DNA from: Sipunculus nudus
Lineage: Eukaryota > Annelida > Sipuncula > Golfingiida > Sipunculidae
Direction of reading: 5' to 3'
Assembly: GCA_026874595.1 (NCBI GenBank)
Contig: CM049320.1
Coordinates: 46,760,714 to 46,824,713, forward strand
Length of the DNA stretch: 64,000 bases
Part shown: positions 12,943-25,440 of the stretch, one piece after another
Layout of the letters: each line of letters opens with the position of its first letter
Position numbering within the stretch: the stretch's first letter is position 1
Program-made: the position numbers and the translations under genes
Notes under the pieces: model-generated
The model's database searches: none
Told to the model about the DNA's origin: nothing
What the model saw: only the letters and a program-made list of their open reading frames with translations

Positions 12943-14294
12943 ATACAGATGCATATTGAATGCAAAATAGTAATACAGATACATCTCACTGATGACAAAA
13001 TCTTGAATTAATTTGACTATGGATACCAATTATTTATAATCCATGTCTTTATATACCCACAGAGAGATGTATACCTGTGATTGTAAACATTGCCTGGCAT
13101 GAGGAATATCTAAAAATCATAAAACTACATGTTTTAAAAGCTTTTAAAAAAACATTCTTGTCAATATTAACCATAGATTACCTGAAATCTAAATGTCTAG
13201 AGGCATGATGTAATGAATGCTGATAAACTGGTGCCAGTCTAGATGTATCTGCTTCACACAGCTAACATATATGGTAAAATGACTCAATTGAATCTTTATA
13301 ATTCAGCCAAAATTCATTCTTTGGAACCATAAAAGACAATTATTATAAGAATTATTCAGGGGATTATTCTTGTAAAATATTAAACAAATTGGCCTCTGTT
13401 GGGTCAGTCAAAATAATTTTTACAGGTTTATAACCTAATGGGAAAATACAGCAAAATGGCTAAGTTCAGCTTCCCATAACTCAGCCAAAAATCACTGAAC
13501 CAAATCATTTGAACAAACATGAAATATCAACATCTAAGGATAATTAATGTGTGAGATTTAAGAATTTGGCCCAGTGGTTTTTGAGAAGCTACTTTGTAGC
13601 CACTGAGCTAAAATGGGCTGTTACAGCATATGACTAAATTCAGCTTCCCATAACTCAGCCAAAAGTCACTGAACTGAGACCATTTGAACAAACTTCAGAA
13701 AGCACTACCATAGGATCATTTCTGTGCAATAATAAACTATTTGGCCATATGGTTTCAGAGAAGAAGTTTTTTGTAGCTGTCAGTATGATACCGACACTGA
13801 TGACCTCTGTACAAAAAAAGCCGATGCAGGTTGCGCCACCAATACCTCAATTTCAGACATGTCTCATGTGAACAACATTGGCATAAAATTTGGTGATGAT
13901 AGCTCCAGCCGTTTCTGAGTTTGTAATTTTAGTATGCTTTTATGGACAGATGACTAAGTTCAACTTCCTCTAACTCCGCCCAAAATCACCAAACTTAAAC
14001 CATTCAAACAAACTTGAGAAAGATTATTCCAGGAATCATTTCTGTGAAATATTGGACAATTTGACTGAACAGTTTCGGAGAAGATTTTTAAAGCTTTTTT
14101 AGCTTTTTCCCTATAAAATCTAAGAAAATGCAGTTAGCCAAAAAATAAGCAAAATCCGATATAGTTTTTTGGATGACTAATTTTTTGCATAAAATTTCGT
14201 GATGCTACCTCTTGCCGTTTTCAAGATAGTATGGGTTAACGTACAGACGACGGACGACGCCACACCATTGCATAAGCTCACAGGTTCGCTAAAA
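12943..14294 (+). repeat. 1.35-kb dispersed repeat, copy 1
   Basis: This stretch is closely similar, in the same orientation, to 22946-24290. Shared landmarks are ccaattatttataatccatg, the run of sentences about cttcccataactcagccaaa, a gcaggttgcgccaccaatac block, and a tail ending at acagacgacggacgacgcc and cataagctcacagg. No long open frame is conserved between copies, so it is probably a non-autonomous element. Its class is not recognised. Confidence 0.8.
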
Positions 14295-14680
14295 AATCCA
14301 GGTGACGCCACCAGTGCAAGAACTGATGAAATACTCCAGGATGAAAATGCATGCAAAGAATCATGGCAATCAATGCACAATTTGTTCAGATACTAGAGCT
14401 TTTGTATCAAATTTAAAGTTATTCTTTTGGGTCTACTGAGCCCAATAGCTCAGAGTATATGGGTAACAGAGACCTAATTTCAGGTTTCCAGAGATATTTT
14501 TATTGATCTCCAAGCATGTCAAGATAGAAGATACTAGGTCCAATGGTTACCAATTGTGACCTGTTAACAGATGACTGCATCTGTTTAGGTCTCAAAAACA
14601 GAGAAAAAAAATCATAAACAAGCAAATTTGTGGAATCAATGTCCCCCGCTTCAGGATCTTGTTGTTTTTCATGTTTGATA
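14295..14680 (+). repeat. Single unit of the 370-bp repeat family
   Basis: One copy of the unit tandemly repeated at 39040-41520. It shows a gccaccagt..aactgatga block, catgcaaagaatcatgg, gatactagagcttttgtatc, a tatgggtaacagagacctaa block and a ggtctcaaaaa tail. Another single copy lies at 19255-19600. Confidence 0.75.
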
Positions 14681-15222
14681 AAGGATGGACAGACTGAGTG
14701 ACAGACAGACAGACAGAAGCCAGACACTCCAAAACAAATTACAACCAGGGTATGCATGAGAGCAATCACTGACCAAAATTTGAATGAAATTGGATAATAT
14801 TTAGGAAAGTAATCACAGAGAAATGAAAACCTAACAAACAGACAGACAGAGTGGCAGACAGACAGACGGACATAAGCCAGACAATTCAAAACAAATCCAA
14901 ACCAAGGTAACCTGACAGACAGACAGACAGACAAAGAGACAGAAAGAAGCCAGACACTCCAAAACAAATCCCAACCAAGGTATGCATGAGAGTAATCACT
15001 GACCAAAATTTGAATGAAATCAGATAATTATTAGAAAAGTAATGGCACAGACACAAAAACCTGATAGACGGACAGACAGACAGACAGACGGACAGACAGT
15101 CCAAAACCAATCCCAACCAAGGTAAGCATAAGAGCAATCACTGATCAAAATTTGAATGAAATAGGATAATATTTAGGAAAGTTATCGCATGGAAATGAAA
15201 ACCTGACAGACAGACAAAGTGA
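14681..15222. repeat. ~150-bp cagacagac-rich tandem array, left part
   Basis: Tandem units of about 130-150 bp contain (cagacaga)n, agccagacactccaaa, caaccaaggtatgcatgaga and ccaaaatttgaatgaaat. The array resumes at 18594 beyond the inserted element. Minus-strand open frames rich in C, L, S and V come from the cagacaga tract and are not genes. Confidence 0.85.
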
Positions 15223-15254
15223 TACCCTTTCGAAAATGAAAAGTACTCACATAG

Positions 15255-15540
15255 ATGTGCCTTATATGTCCCATATAAGGGCCTTATATGTCCCTTATAT
15301 TTCCCATATAAGTGCTGTGTATGTGAGTTATATTTATATTGCAGCTATATGTTTAGCCAGGCATTGTTATATGTCAGTTATAAGGGAGTTGTATGTTTGT
15401 TATATGTCAGCTATAAGGGAGTCACACTTAAAGTTATTCTCTATATTTCAGTTATATGTGACTTGTATGGGAGATGTTAGGTAGCATGCACATGAAGGAG
15501 CTCTGTATATGTCAGTTATATGTCAGTTATATGTTTATAT
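15255..15540. repeat. Left subterminal palindromic minisatellite
   Basis: Repeated ttatatgtcccatataagg-type motifs and their reverse complements, interspersed with cagttatatg. The right end of the element carries the same motif at 18205-18575. Confidence 0.8.
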
Positions 15541-16255
15541 ACTTTGAGGCTTAGTGTGCTACAAGATAGGACTTAGAAATTTTTGAAGGGAACAAAAATG
15601 CTGCAGAAACTTCCAAGTCCCAACTCTTTATTTTTTTCAAACAAAATGAATTAAACTGAATAAATAATAAAGAAGTATGGTAATATGGGGGTCAAAATAA
15701 CCAGCTTTCTCAGAATTTTAGGTATATTAAAAAATGATACTAATAATTAGGAATTATATTCTGCTACTTTTTTCTGATTTATTCCTTAAGTGATATAAAC
15801 ATTTAACACTAGTATTCATGCAGAAAAAGATCATTTAATCAAAACACAATATAAAAATACATATTGTTAATATTTTGTGGCATTGATATATTATAAGAAA
15901 CATTATTTCATTTGGAATGTAGTTTATATACAAGTACTACAGAAACCCATTACCACTAATAACTAGTTCATAAATACAGAACATTGGGTATTGATGTGGT
16001 ATGCTACTGACTTATTATGGTAAACCCTAAACATTATTCTAATATTTCATTGGATTTATAATTATATAGTTCTAACAGCTAAAACACACCTGCCTTCCAG
16101 CTGTAAAATATTGCCATACAAAATCAACAATATTTATCAAAGCATTGTTATTTTACAAAAACAAATGTCTGCATCCTTATAGTGACAATAACCAGAATTC
16201 TTCAGGCTCAGTAATGAGTAGTAATACTGTATTCACAGATATATGTAACATCCCT

Positions 16256-16275
16256 CCCCCCCCCCCCCCCCCCCC
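16256..16275. repeat. Poly(C) run
   Basis: A run of 20 cytosines. It could form G-quadruplexes on the opposite strand and is a likely point of length error in the assembly. Confidence 0.95.
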
Positions 16276-16282
16276 ATGACTG

Positions 16283-16495
16283 TTACTGATAAGGCCAAGG
16301 TCTAGCTAGCTGTCTCAGCTTACTTGCTGTGTTCCCCGGGACAAAGAGATTGCATTCCTGTGTGAATGACAACATCCGGTAACCGTTGGGATCATATTTG
16401 GAACAAGCTGGGTTTGTCAACCAGAAAGGGAATTTATAGCTGAAAAGTGTCTCATTGGTGAGTACTCTTGCTTTATTTAAGTTCTTTTTGCAAGT
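16283..16495 (-). other. Unassigned open segment inside the TA-flanked element
   Basis: Seventy sense codons end in TAA at 16283, with no upstream ATG. The composition is protein-like, including segments KYDPNGYRMLSFTQECNLF and PGNTASKLRQLARPWPYQ. It could be a terminal exon of a gene captured by, or native to, the element. Splice-like signals exist on both strands nearby (GTGAGT on plus at 16458, AG at 17090, GTAAGC at 17165, an acceptor at 17760 and AATAAA at 17914), so even the coding strand is uncertain. No family was recognised. Confidence 0.25.
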
Positions 16496-18204
16496 TTAAA
16501 TCAGTGATAGTATTAAGATGACTTTCACTCATCTTGTTTTGCCCTGAAAATACACAATTATGTGTTTCATTCTCCTTTAGGTGGTCCATATTTACAAAAT
16601 ACCAGCTCCTGTGAAAAGCTAAAGCTGTTGCCTCTATTTAGTGACAATGTGCATGTTCTATACATCAACATAAAGCTAAGAACATGCCCTTTTTAGTGAT
16701 GCTATTTGTAGTTGGGTGTACATTTTACAAAAGGAAAAGCATGATAATTTGGGAATTTGTTTCACTAAGGATGATTTCATTAGGTACTATTTTGATTCCC
16801 AAAAAGAAATCAAATCTGGTTCAATTTACAGGTCAATCAAAAGTGGATTTTTTTGGTCCACCTTGAATGATTTCCTAGTGCCATTTCACCATTAAAGGTC
16901 AAGATGTCATTATTAACATTACTGAAATCCAATATATCATTGATGTACTGTTTTAGTTCTATGATTTGATGTGAGGCCCTTTTTTAGTCCATTTGTCTAC
17001 TTAAATGTCAAAAATATGCAAGACTCCAAGTTCTTAATTATTTATTTCAACAACATTTGTTTCTATGATTTGGTTTCTTTACTTTTTTTAGAACCAGAAT
17101 GAAGAAATGGTGGTGAAAGTATAAGAATAGCCTAGATATCTCCAGCCCTTGCAAAAATTGTCTGGTAAGCATATTCAGTTTATTATATAAAGCAACATTT
17201 AAATCTTTTAGCAAATGGGCAATGTTATGATTTGTAAGTTTTTTTTTATCAAATAGCTGGAGCATACAATATTTGAAGTAAAAATTTGGTGTTAACATTT
17301 ATATATTATAACTGCTTACATGTTAAAATTGTAGCAACTGAGTAACCTACTTTCTGAACCTACAAGCATCTTAAGGCCACAGTGTCATCTGTCCTGTGAC
17401 CAGTATATTTGATAATCTGTATTATTTGTATATATACTGTATATAAACTGGAAAACTCTTCCTGTGTTAGTAATTGAGAAGTCCAACTCTATTTACTTAT
17501 AATCCTAAATGTTAAACAGGCATATTTTCAGAACATTAAAAACCCCTAGATAGGTAACAATGTACTTTCAGTGAAATAATTTTTTTTTCTTTTTTGACTT
17601 GTGTGTTGCCTCCAGATAAGGTAAACTAATGTTAATGTTAAGAAAAGCAATACTAAGCATCAATGTGAAAAGATTATCTTTAAGCTTATTTAATTAAATA
17701 ATTAATGTGAGCAATTATGACTATATGTGTATACTTAGACTGGTAACATTTGTTTTTACAGGTCAAACAGGAATAGACGGAAAAGGATTTGGAGTGTGGC
17801 AAGGGTGTATATTTCCTTCCAGCCTTCATTCCCTAAAATGACAAGACTCTCAAATCTGACTGAACCAGTTTTAAAATCTTATGAAAATATTATTTTCAGT
17901 TTACAAATGTGTAAATAAACATTTATTTTGGATACTGTGTTTTCATACTTTTATGTTTCATGTGTTTGAGTCCATATGACTGTCTGAAGTTGATGACCCC
18001 CAGTGTGACTGCAGGCCAGCTTTGATTCCAAGGAATTGCACAGTGCAGGAAGCTCACCACACAAACACACACACACAAACCTTAATTTCTAACATCAACT
18101 GTAATTCCTTGTGAAATAAAGAAAAAGGTAAACACCTTTCAAAACAGAACATACAACAGAAAGTAATTGAGCTATTGACAGACAGCACTGAAGGTGCATA
18201 CACT

Positions 18205-18575
18205 GGACTTATATGTGAGTTATATGTCGCTTATAAGGGACATATATGGCACTTATAAGTCCCATATAGGTCACATATATGGGACATATATGGGAGTTAT
18301 AAGGCACATATATGGAACATATATGGGAGTTATAAGGCACATATATGGGACATATATGGGAGTTATAGGGGACCTATATGTGGAAGCCTTATAAGCCACA
18401 TATAAGGCCCATATATGTGACATATAAGGCTCCTACCTAATTTGCATATAAAATCCATATACCTGACATATATGTGACATATATGGGAGTTATAAGGTTG
18501 GATATAAGGGACATATATGGCACATATATGTGCCTTATATGTGCCATATAACGTTCACATATATGGCACTTATAA
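18205..18575. repeat. Right subterminal palindromic minisatellite
   Basis: Dense repeats of acatatatgggagttataag and ggcacatatatgg, self-complementary in large part, sit just inside the right inverted terminus. The 66-codon plus-strand open frame here (tyrosine/isoleucine/glycine repeats) is a by-product of the repeat. Confidence 0.85.
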
Positions 18576-18593
18576 AAATTTTCGGTAAGGGTA

Positions 18594-19210
18594 GACATAC
18601 AGACAAAAGCCAGACACTCCAAACCAAATTCCAACCAAGGTATGCATGAAAGCAATCACTGACCAAAATTTGAATGAAATTGGATAATATTTAGAAAAGT
18701 ATTGGCACAGACACAAAAACCTGACAGACGGACAGACAGAGTGACAGATGGACAGAAGTAAGACACTCCAAAACCAATCCCAACCAAGGTAAGCATAAGA
18801 GAAATCACTGATCAAAATTTTGAATGAAATAGGATAATATTTAGGAAAGTTATCGCATGGAAATGAAAACTTTACAGACAGACAAAGTGACAGACATACA
18901 GACAGAAGCCAGACACTCCAAAATAAATCCCAACCAAGGAATGCATGAAAGCAATCACCGACCCAAATTTGAATGAAATCGGATAATAATTAGGAAAATT
19001 TGATGGATGGACAAAGTGACAGACAGACAGGCAGACAAAAGCCAGACACACCAAAACCAATCCAAACCAAGGTATGCATGAGAGGAATCACTGACCAAAA
19101 TTTGGATGGAATCCGATAATATTATGGAAAGTTATCACATGGAAACAAAATCTGACGGACGGACAGAGAGACAGACAGATGGACATACAGACAGACAAAC
19201 CCAAATCAAT
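18594..19210. repeat. ~150-bp cagacagac-rich tandem array, right part
   Basis: Continuation of the array at 14681-15222. It contains the intact paralogous unit (18850-18910) that documents the empty insertion site of the TA-flanked element. Confidence 0.85.
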
Positions 19211-19254
19211 GTCCCCTGCATCCGCTGAACAGGGGACATAAAAAATAGAAAAAA

Positions 19255-19600
19255 ATACAGTTGGCGCCACCAGTCAGCAGGAATTGATGAAACACTCCCT
19301 GATGAATATGCATGCAAAGAATCATGGCAATCAATGAACTATTTGTTGAGATACGAGAGCTTTTGTATCAAATTTTTAAGTGTTCTTGGGGATACTTCAA
19401 AGCCCTATTGCTCAGAGGTTATGGGTAACAGAGACCTAATTCCAGGTTTCAAAGGAGACTTTTTAATGTGCCTACCTGCATGTCAAGATAAATAGATTTT
19501 AGTTCCAGAGGTTACCATTTGTGCCCTGGTAACATATGACCGCATCTTTTAAGGTCTCAAAAATAGAGAAAAAAAATGTAAAAAATATAAACAAGGCCTA
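19255..19600 (+). repeat. Single unit of the 370-bp repeat family
   Basis: Matches 14295-14680 and the tandem units at 39040-41520, beginning with a ttggcgccaccagt block and ending with ggtctcaaaaatagagaaaa. Confidence 0.75.
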
Positions 19601-19604
19601 CAGG

Positions 19605-20635
19605 CCTAATGCAAACCTGTGCAATGAGATTACATCAGGTATAATGATGTGTCCTGTGACCTTGACCTTTGATTTCATGACCCCAAAATCAATTGGAGTC
19701 TTGCTTTTTTAATGGGACATATACAAGTCAAGTTTGAAATCAATACATCAATAAAAGCAGGCATTATCATCCAGAAACTAATTTTTTGCGAACAGCTCCT
19801 GTGGCCTTGACCTTTGACCTTGTGACCCCAAAATTGATATGGATCATCCACTATTGGCAAGTGAGCTATATATTCAAGATGGAAAACCTGGAATGAAAGT
19901 TTGGCTTAAAATGCATCCACAGTGTCTTTTAAGATGCGAGTCCAGTGACCTTGACCTTTGATCTCATGACCCTAGAACCGATAGGGTTCTTACTTTAGTG
20001 TTGGGCCATACATAAGTCACGTTTGAAATCCATATGACTATCAACACTGGAGATATCATAAGAGGTGTGTGATTTTCACCAAATATGGACATATTAAAGG
20101 TCAAGGCCACTCTCATGAGCATGGTAAAGGTCATGACCAAAATGTAAATAAACCTCATCCCATAACCCATCTCTCTACATGTGCATAATATGAAAGAAAT
20201 CTGTCCATTAGTTTTTGACTTATAATGCTTACAGTACTGTCAAGTGGCAATTATGGGGGTATTTAAAGGCCTAAAAACAAGAAAAGGATAATAGGTGGCA
20301 CCACCAGTTTCTGGTATATCACAAGGCTATCCAAGATCTCTGGTCACCTTGATTTTTGGACCAGTCCATGCAAGCTTACTTGAGATATTTAAGAATTTGT
20401 GTTATTTTCAGAAAAAATGGACCTATTCAAGGTCAAGGTCACTCTCCTAGCATAGGTCATGACCCCATTTTAAATAGGCTTTGTCCCCTTTCCTATATCT
20501 ATACAAATGTAATGTTTGAAAAAGATCAGTGAAATGTTTTTTGAGTTATCCCGCTCACAAGGTTTTTCTGTGGCGGCGGCGGCGGCGGGACCGTCTTGAA
20601 ACCATAGTATCCCAACTTTGTCTGGGAATACAATT
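19605..20635 (+). repeat. tgaccttgacc-rich dispersed repeat with 3' hairpin
   Basis: Several diverged sub-units carry tgaccttgacctttga and ggtcaaggtcac motifs, a ggtggcaccacc block at about 20295, a GGC-repeat at 20572-20588 and a terminal hairpin (tatccc..gggaata, 20609-20630) followed by caatta. The same 3' end occurs near 49508 and 60470. This looks like another member of the pearl/Helentron-like group. Confidence 0.65.
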
Positions 20636-20685
20636 AAACAAACATCACTTCTGCAATTCTGGTATGGGTACACACAACACAAAAT

Positions 20686-22052
20686 CTAGAATATGGGTAG
20701 TCAACAAGTGACTACTTGTATCCTCCAAAATCAGAGTGGGAAAGGTGAAGTGAGGCAATGACTGAGTGGCATAATAAGCTGGATGTCTGCAGCCAAAATG
20801 TGTATGTAGGTTGTGCCACCTACCACAAAATCTAGAAAGCTGTCCCAGATGTATAAACATGCAAAATTTTAGGCAAATAAGTCAAACGGCAGACAAACAG
20901 ATGGACGCTGTGCAAAAATGGTGGCAGGTGGCGCCACCAATTTTATGTATGATTAAGAGATATGTGAGATCTATACACATACAAAATTTAAGGGGGATAT
21001 GTCAAACCAGTTCTGAGATATAAGCCCAAATGTCTGCAACATATACATAAATGTAGGAGGCACCACCTACCAAAAATCCAGAAAGCTATCAAGGATGTAT
21101 AAACATGCAAATTTCTAGGCAGATAAGTCAAACCACTACTGAGATATAAGTGATTTTAGCCCACTGCAGACAAACAGACGGATGCTGTGCAAAAATGGTG
21201 GCAGGTGGCACCACCAATTTTGTGTATGATTAAGAGCTATGTCAGATCTATACACATGCAAAATTTCAGGGGAAAATGTCAAACCAGTCCTGAGATATAA
21301 GTCTTAATATCTGCAGCGCATACATAAATGTAGATGGCTCCACCTGCCACAAAATCCAGAAAGCTATCCAAGATGTAAAAACCTGCAAAATTTTAGGCAC
21401 ATATGTCAAACCACTGCCGAGATATGTTTGATTTTATCCCACCACAAACAAACAGACGGATGCTGTGCCAAATTGATTGCAGGAGGTGCCACCAGTTTAG
21501 TGAATGATAAAAGAGCTATGTGAGATCTATAAACATGCAAAATGTTTGCCCAATCGGTCAAATGGTTCCTGAGATATGAGCTTGAATGTCTGCATCATAA
21601 ATTTGAATGTAGGTGGCGCCACCTGTCATAAAATAAAAAAACTGTCAAGGATGTATGAACCTGCAAAATATCAGGTGGATAAGTCAAACCACTGCCGATA
21701 TATGAGTGATTTTAGCCCAAGGCAGATGAACAGATAGACGCTGTGGAAAAATGGTGGCAGGTGGCCCCACCGTTTTGAGTGTATGTTATAAAGCTTTCCA
21801 AGGGCTACATTTGTGCAAAACCTTTAGCCTTATCGGTCAAACGGTTTCTGAGATATGTGGGTTTATGAAACAGACACACAAATGGACGCAGGCAGAGAGG
21901 AAAGGTCAGAGGTCAACAAAAAATGAGGGCGCGGCAGTTCACATGTGACTGATCATAATTCTGAATTTTAAAAAATTCTGTTCGGAGGAGTTCTCTGGAA
22001 ACCTATGCGGTAATGGCGGCATCTTCGCAACTCTGTTTTGGCGGACACAATG
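20686..22052 (+). mobile_element. Pearl/Helentron-like non-autonomous element, copy 2
   Basis: Same family as 526-2240: CTAGAATATGGG start, tagtcaacaagtgacta hairpin, subterminal inverted repeat (cttgtatcctcc at 20715 against ggcggacacaa at 22040) and tandem core with ggtggcgccacc or one-base variants. It is shorter and more diverged, without the homogenised 280-bp expansion. It inserted just downstream of the hairpin end at 20630. Confidence 0.75.
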
Positions 22053-22400
22053 ATTGTAGCTGGCACCACCAGTCTTATATACAACAAAGAGATAAATACA
22101 TATGCCCCATGTCAGACTGATATGTCAAACCCCTCCTGTGAAATAAGAAGGGACATACACTGTGCAAAATTATTGTAGGTGGCACCACCAGTCTTGTACA
22201 CTATAAAGCTACCCGATATGTATATACATGCCCAATTTTAGGTTGATGTATCAAATTCCTCTGTAGAAATAAGCAGGCGCATAACACAGCAAAAGTCAAT
22301 GTAGGTGGCACCACCTGTCTTGTAAATGAGCAGACCATCAAAGACGCATAGACAGGTCAAAATATCAGTCCAATACATCAAACTTTCCCAGAGTTTGATG
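22053..22400. repeat. ggtggcaccacc core units
   Basis: About three roughly 130-bp units carry gtaggtggcaccacctgtct or close variants, apparently the core of a further truncated pearl-like element. Confidence 0.6.
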
Positions 22401-22945
22401 CACTGGGCTGACAAGGCTTAGGTGAGTAAGGCAGTTGCCCCCGAGTGACCTGTGACAAATTGCTGCCTCATGCTACTGCACTGAGTGAACTCTTGACCTG
22501 CACCTGCCCAGACTGAGAGAACTTTTGACCTGTACCTGGCTGCACTAAGTGACCTCCTGACCTGTTACATGATCTGACACAGTCTGCAGTCTGCCAAAGC
22601 TATAAATAGATTCAGGCTGAACTTTGGTGCCAAATATGATGCAGTGAGCAGTCTGCCAAAGCTATAAATAGAATGCAGCCACTGCACTGAGTGAACTCTT
22701 GACCTATACCTGGCTGCACTTCTTCCAATCCTGGCACTGTGCCAAAACTATTTATAGAGTACATCATCTTGGCTAATGGCCAACATCATGGAACTGGCAT
22801 TTTGCCAATGGTAAACCAAGTGCTGCCATCTGAACACAAAAGTGGTCCCTACTTGAAATATCTTTGAAATTTATTTTCCCAATACAAAATGCTTTTCAGC
22901 TGACTTTTTATAAAAAAAGAAATCAGGAATATATGTAAAATTATT
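22401..22945. repeat. Short direct repeats with TATAAATA motifs; no gene
   Basis: The phrase agtctgccaaagctataaat occurs twice (about 22591 and 22648), and an inverted tatttatag occurs near 22750. Gtgaactcttgacctg-type phrases also recur. No open frame is convincing. Confidence 0.5.
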
Positions 22946-24290
22946 ACGGATGCATACTGAATGCAAAATTAAAATACAGATATATCTAATTGATGGCAAA
23001 TTCTTGAATTAAGTTGAGTAGGGATACCAATTATTTATAATCCATGTCTTTATATACCCACAGAGAGCTGTATACCTGTGATTGTAAACATTGCCTGGCA
23101 TGAGGAATATCTAAAAATCATAAAACTACATGTTTTAAAAGCTTTTAAAAATCATTCTTGTCAATATTAACCATAGATTACCTGAAATCTAAATGTCTAG
23201 AGGCATGATATAATAAATGCTGATAAACTGGTGCCAGTCTAGATGTATCTGCTTCACACAGCTAACATATATGGTAAAATGACTCAATTGAATCTTTATA
23301 ATTCAGCCAAAATTCATTCTTTGGAACCATAAAAGACAATTATTATAAGAATTATTCAGGGGATTATTCTTGTAAGATATTAAACAAATTGGCCTCTGTA
23401 GGGTCAGTCAAAATAATTTTTACAGGTTTATAACTCATATGGGAAAATACAGCAAAATGGCTAAGTTAAGCTTCCCATAACACAGCCAAAAATCACTGAA
23501 CCAAAACCATTTGAACAAACTTGAATTATCAACATCTGAGGATAATTAATGTGTGAGATTTAAGAATTTGGCCCAGTGGTTTTTGAGAAGAAGATCTTTG
23601 TAGCCACTGAGCTAAAATGGGCTGTTATGGTATATGACTAAATTCAGCTTCCCATAACTTGGCCAAAAGTCACAGAAAAGAGACCATTTGAACAAATTTC
23701 AGAAAGCACTACCCTAGGATCATTTCTGTGCGATATTAAACATTTTGGCCATATGGTTTCAGAGAAGAAGTTTCTTTGTAGCCCTCAGTGTGATACAGGC
23801 ACTGATGACCCCGTACAAAAAAGGCCGATGCAGGTGGCGCCACCAATACCTCAATTTCAGATATGACCTATGTGACCAACCTTGGCATAAAATTCTGAGA
23901 TTTAAATTTTAATATGCTTTTTTGCACAGTTAACAAAGTTCAACCGCCTGTATCTCGGCCAAAAATCTCCGAACTGGAATCATTCGAACAAACTTGAGAA
24001 AGATTGTTCCAGGGATCATTTCTGTGAAATATTGGACAATCTGGCTGGACAGTTTCAGAGAAGAAGATTTTTAAAGCTTTTTTTAGCTTTTTCCCTATAA
24101 AATCTAAGAAAATGCAGTTAGAAAAAACATAAACAAAATATGATATATTTTTGGATGACTGATTATTTGCAGAAAATTTGGTGATGCTAGCCCTTGCCGT
24201 TTTTGAGATAGCTATGGTTAACATACAGACGACGCACAACGCACGGCGCACGACGCCCGTCCATCGCATAAGCTCAGAGGTTTGCTAAAA
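22946..24290 (+). repeat. 1.35-kb dispersed repeat, copy 2
   Basis: Direct-orientation copy of 12943-14294. A clean GGTGGCGCCACC lies at about 23832. The tail acagacgacgcac..cataagctcagagg matches the tail of copy 1. Confidence 0.8.
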
Positions 24291-24354
24291 ATTTGATTAA
24301 ACCCAAGCAATTGGCCGGAAATTTTTCAGAGAAGTATAATTTCAGTTGAACATA

Positions 24355-24668
24355 ACACATATGACTCTGGCTGCATTATCAGCTGCGATCAATGCATCCT
24401 TTTTATGCGATGAATGCATTCATTAAAGGCACAGGGGATTCAACTTTATTATGTGAAAATGGGGAAGCCCTCACTTCCATTACCTAAAAGTGACTTTGAA
24501 GGTTCATTGAAGGGGACTTACTGTAAGGAAGCATCATCGTGTCTATAACACTCAACATGCATCTTATTATATCACTGAAAAATTGCAACAATGACTTTGA
24601 TGCAATTAAAATTGACATTTAAAATGGAAGCAAAATAAAGCGTTAAGCACGGGCACCTGGACAATTTT

Positions 24669-24699
<31 letters not shown>

Positions 24700-25440
24700 G
24701 AGTACTATCCCACATTTATTTAATTAAAACATAATTATTAGTTATATTTGACTGAAACATAATACTGGTTTACATGCATAAACCTTGATCTGAAAGGACA
24801 AAACAACATATTGTCACATGTTTGATGCTTGTATGTGTCATGTGTTGCCTCATGGTTGCCGTCCTTTGATTGCATATAAAAGATGGGTTTGATGCATATA
24901 AAAGACAGGTTTGATCAAACTCAATGTGATAAACTCATTAGAGCTTGCTGGTGACAAATACCAAGGTTTATTACATGTGATTATCGTCGCATCCATCTAT
25001 AAAATATTTGACACTATAATTACAGGTAAGCATGACACATACACCTCAAGCAACGATTTTCAGCTGCAATCATTAGATTCTACTTTATGACGTGAAATAT
25101 GGAAAGCCCTCAGTTCCATTATCAAAATATGAGTTTTAAAGTTCACTGAAGGGAATTACTGCAAGGAAGCATCACCATGTCTATAACACTCAACAAGCAT
25201 CTCACTAATTCACTGAAAAAGTGCAACAATAAATTTGATGCAATAAATGTGACATTTAAAGTGGAACCAGAATTAAGCGTAAAGCACAGGCACTAGGAAA
25301 TTTGTTTTGGAGAGGAGGTCCTATCCCACATTAACTTAATTTAAAAACATAATTATTTATTAAATTTATACTGAAATATCATTTAGGATTACAGGCATAA
25401 ATCTTGATCTAAAAGGATAAACGCCATGTGAAAAACACTA
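24355..25440. repeat. Diverged ~690-bp direct duplication
   Basis: 24355-24800 and 25050-25440 are recognisably similar in order: cagctgc(g/a)atca, gaagccctca(c/g)ttccatta, aaggaagcatca, gtctataacactcaaca, ttaagc.caggcac and cttgatctgaaagga. Between them lie two tandem copies of gcatataaaaga..ggtttgat (24872-24915). No gene is seen. Confidence 0.65.
24679..24700. repeat. Poly(G) run after poly(T)
   Basis: Thirteen T are followed by 22 G. It could form quadruplexes and is probably length-variable. Confidence 0.9.

Larger units (their letters stand above)
15225..18591. mobile_element. 3.37-kb TA-flanked inverted-repeat DNA element
   Basis: The ends are inverted copies: CCCTTTCGAAAAT at 15225 and, read in reverse complement, CCCTTACCGAAAAT ending at 18591, each bordered by TA (15223-15224 and 18592-18593). 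The flanks join to recreate a continuous unit of the surrounding 150-bp array, and an uninterrupted paralogous unit is visible at 18850-18910. Subterminal arrays of catataagg-like palindromes lie just inside both ends. The interior (15545-18185) has no recognisable transposase, so it may be non-autonomous or may have captured sequence. The superfamily is not assigned. TA duplication is usual for Tc1/mariner-type transposition, but the termini alone do not prove that. Confidence 0.8.

Noticed and set aside
14500-15137. Minus-strand cysteine/leucine/serine/valine-rich open frames resembling membrane proteins
   Set aside because: They arise from the cagacaga microsatellite within the 150-bp array. 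The same residues appear in every array unit, including 18570-19270.
18194-18394. 66-codon tyrosine/isoleucine/glycine repeat protein
   Set aside because: It is a frame through the palindromic catataagg minisatellite at the end of the TA-flanked element, and the opposite strand is equally open.
15225-18591. piggyBac assignment from the CCCTTT terminus
   Set aside because: The flanking sequence is gaTAccc and gggTAga rather than TTAA, and the paralogous empty site supports a two-base target.
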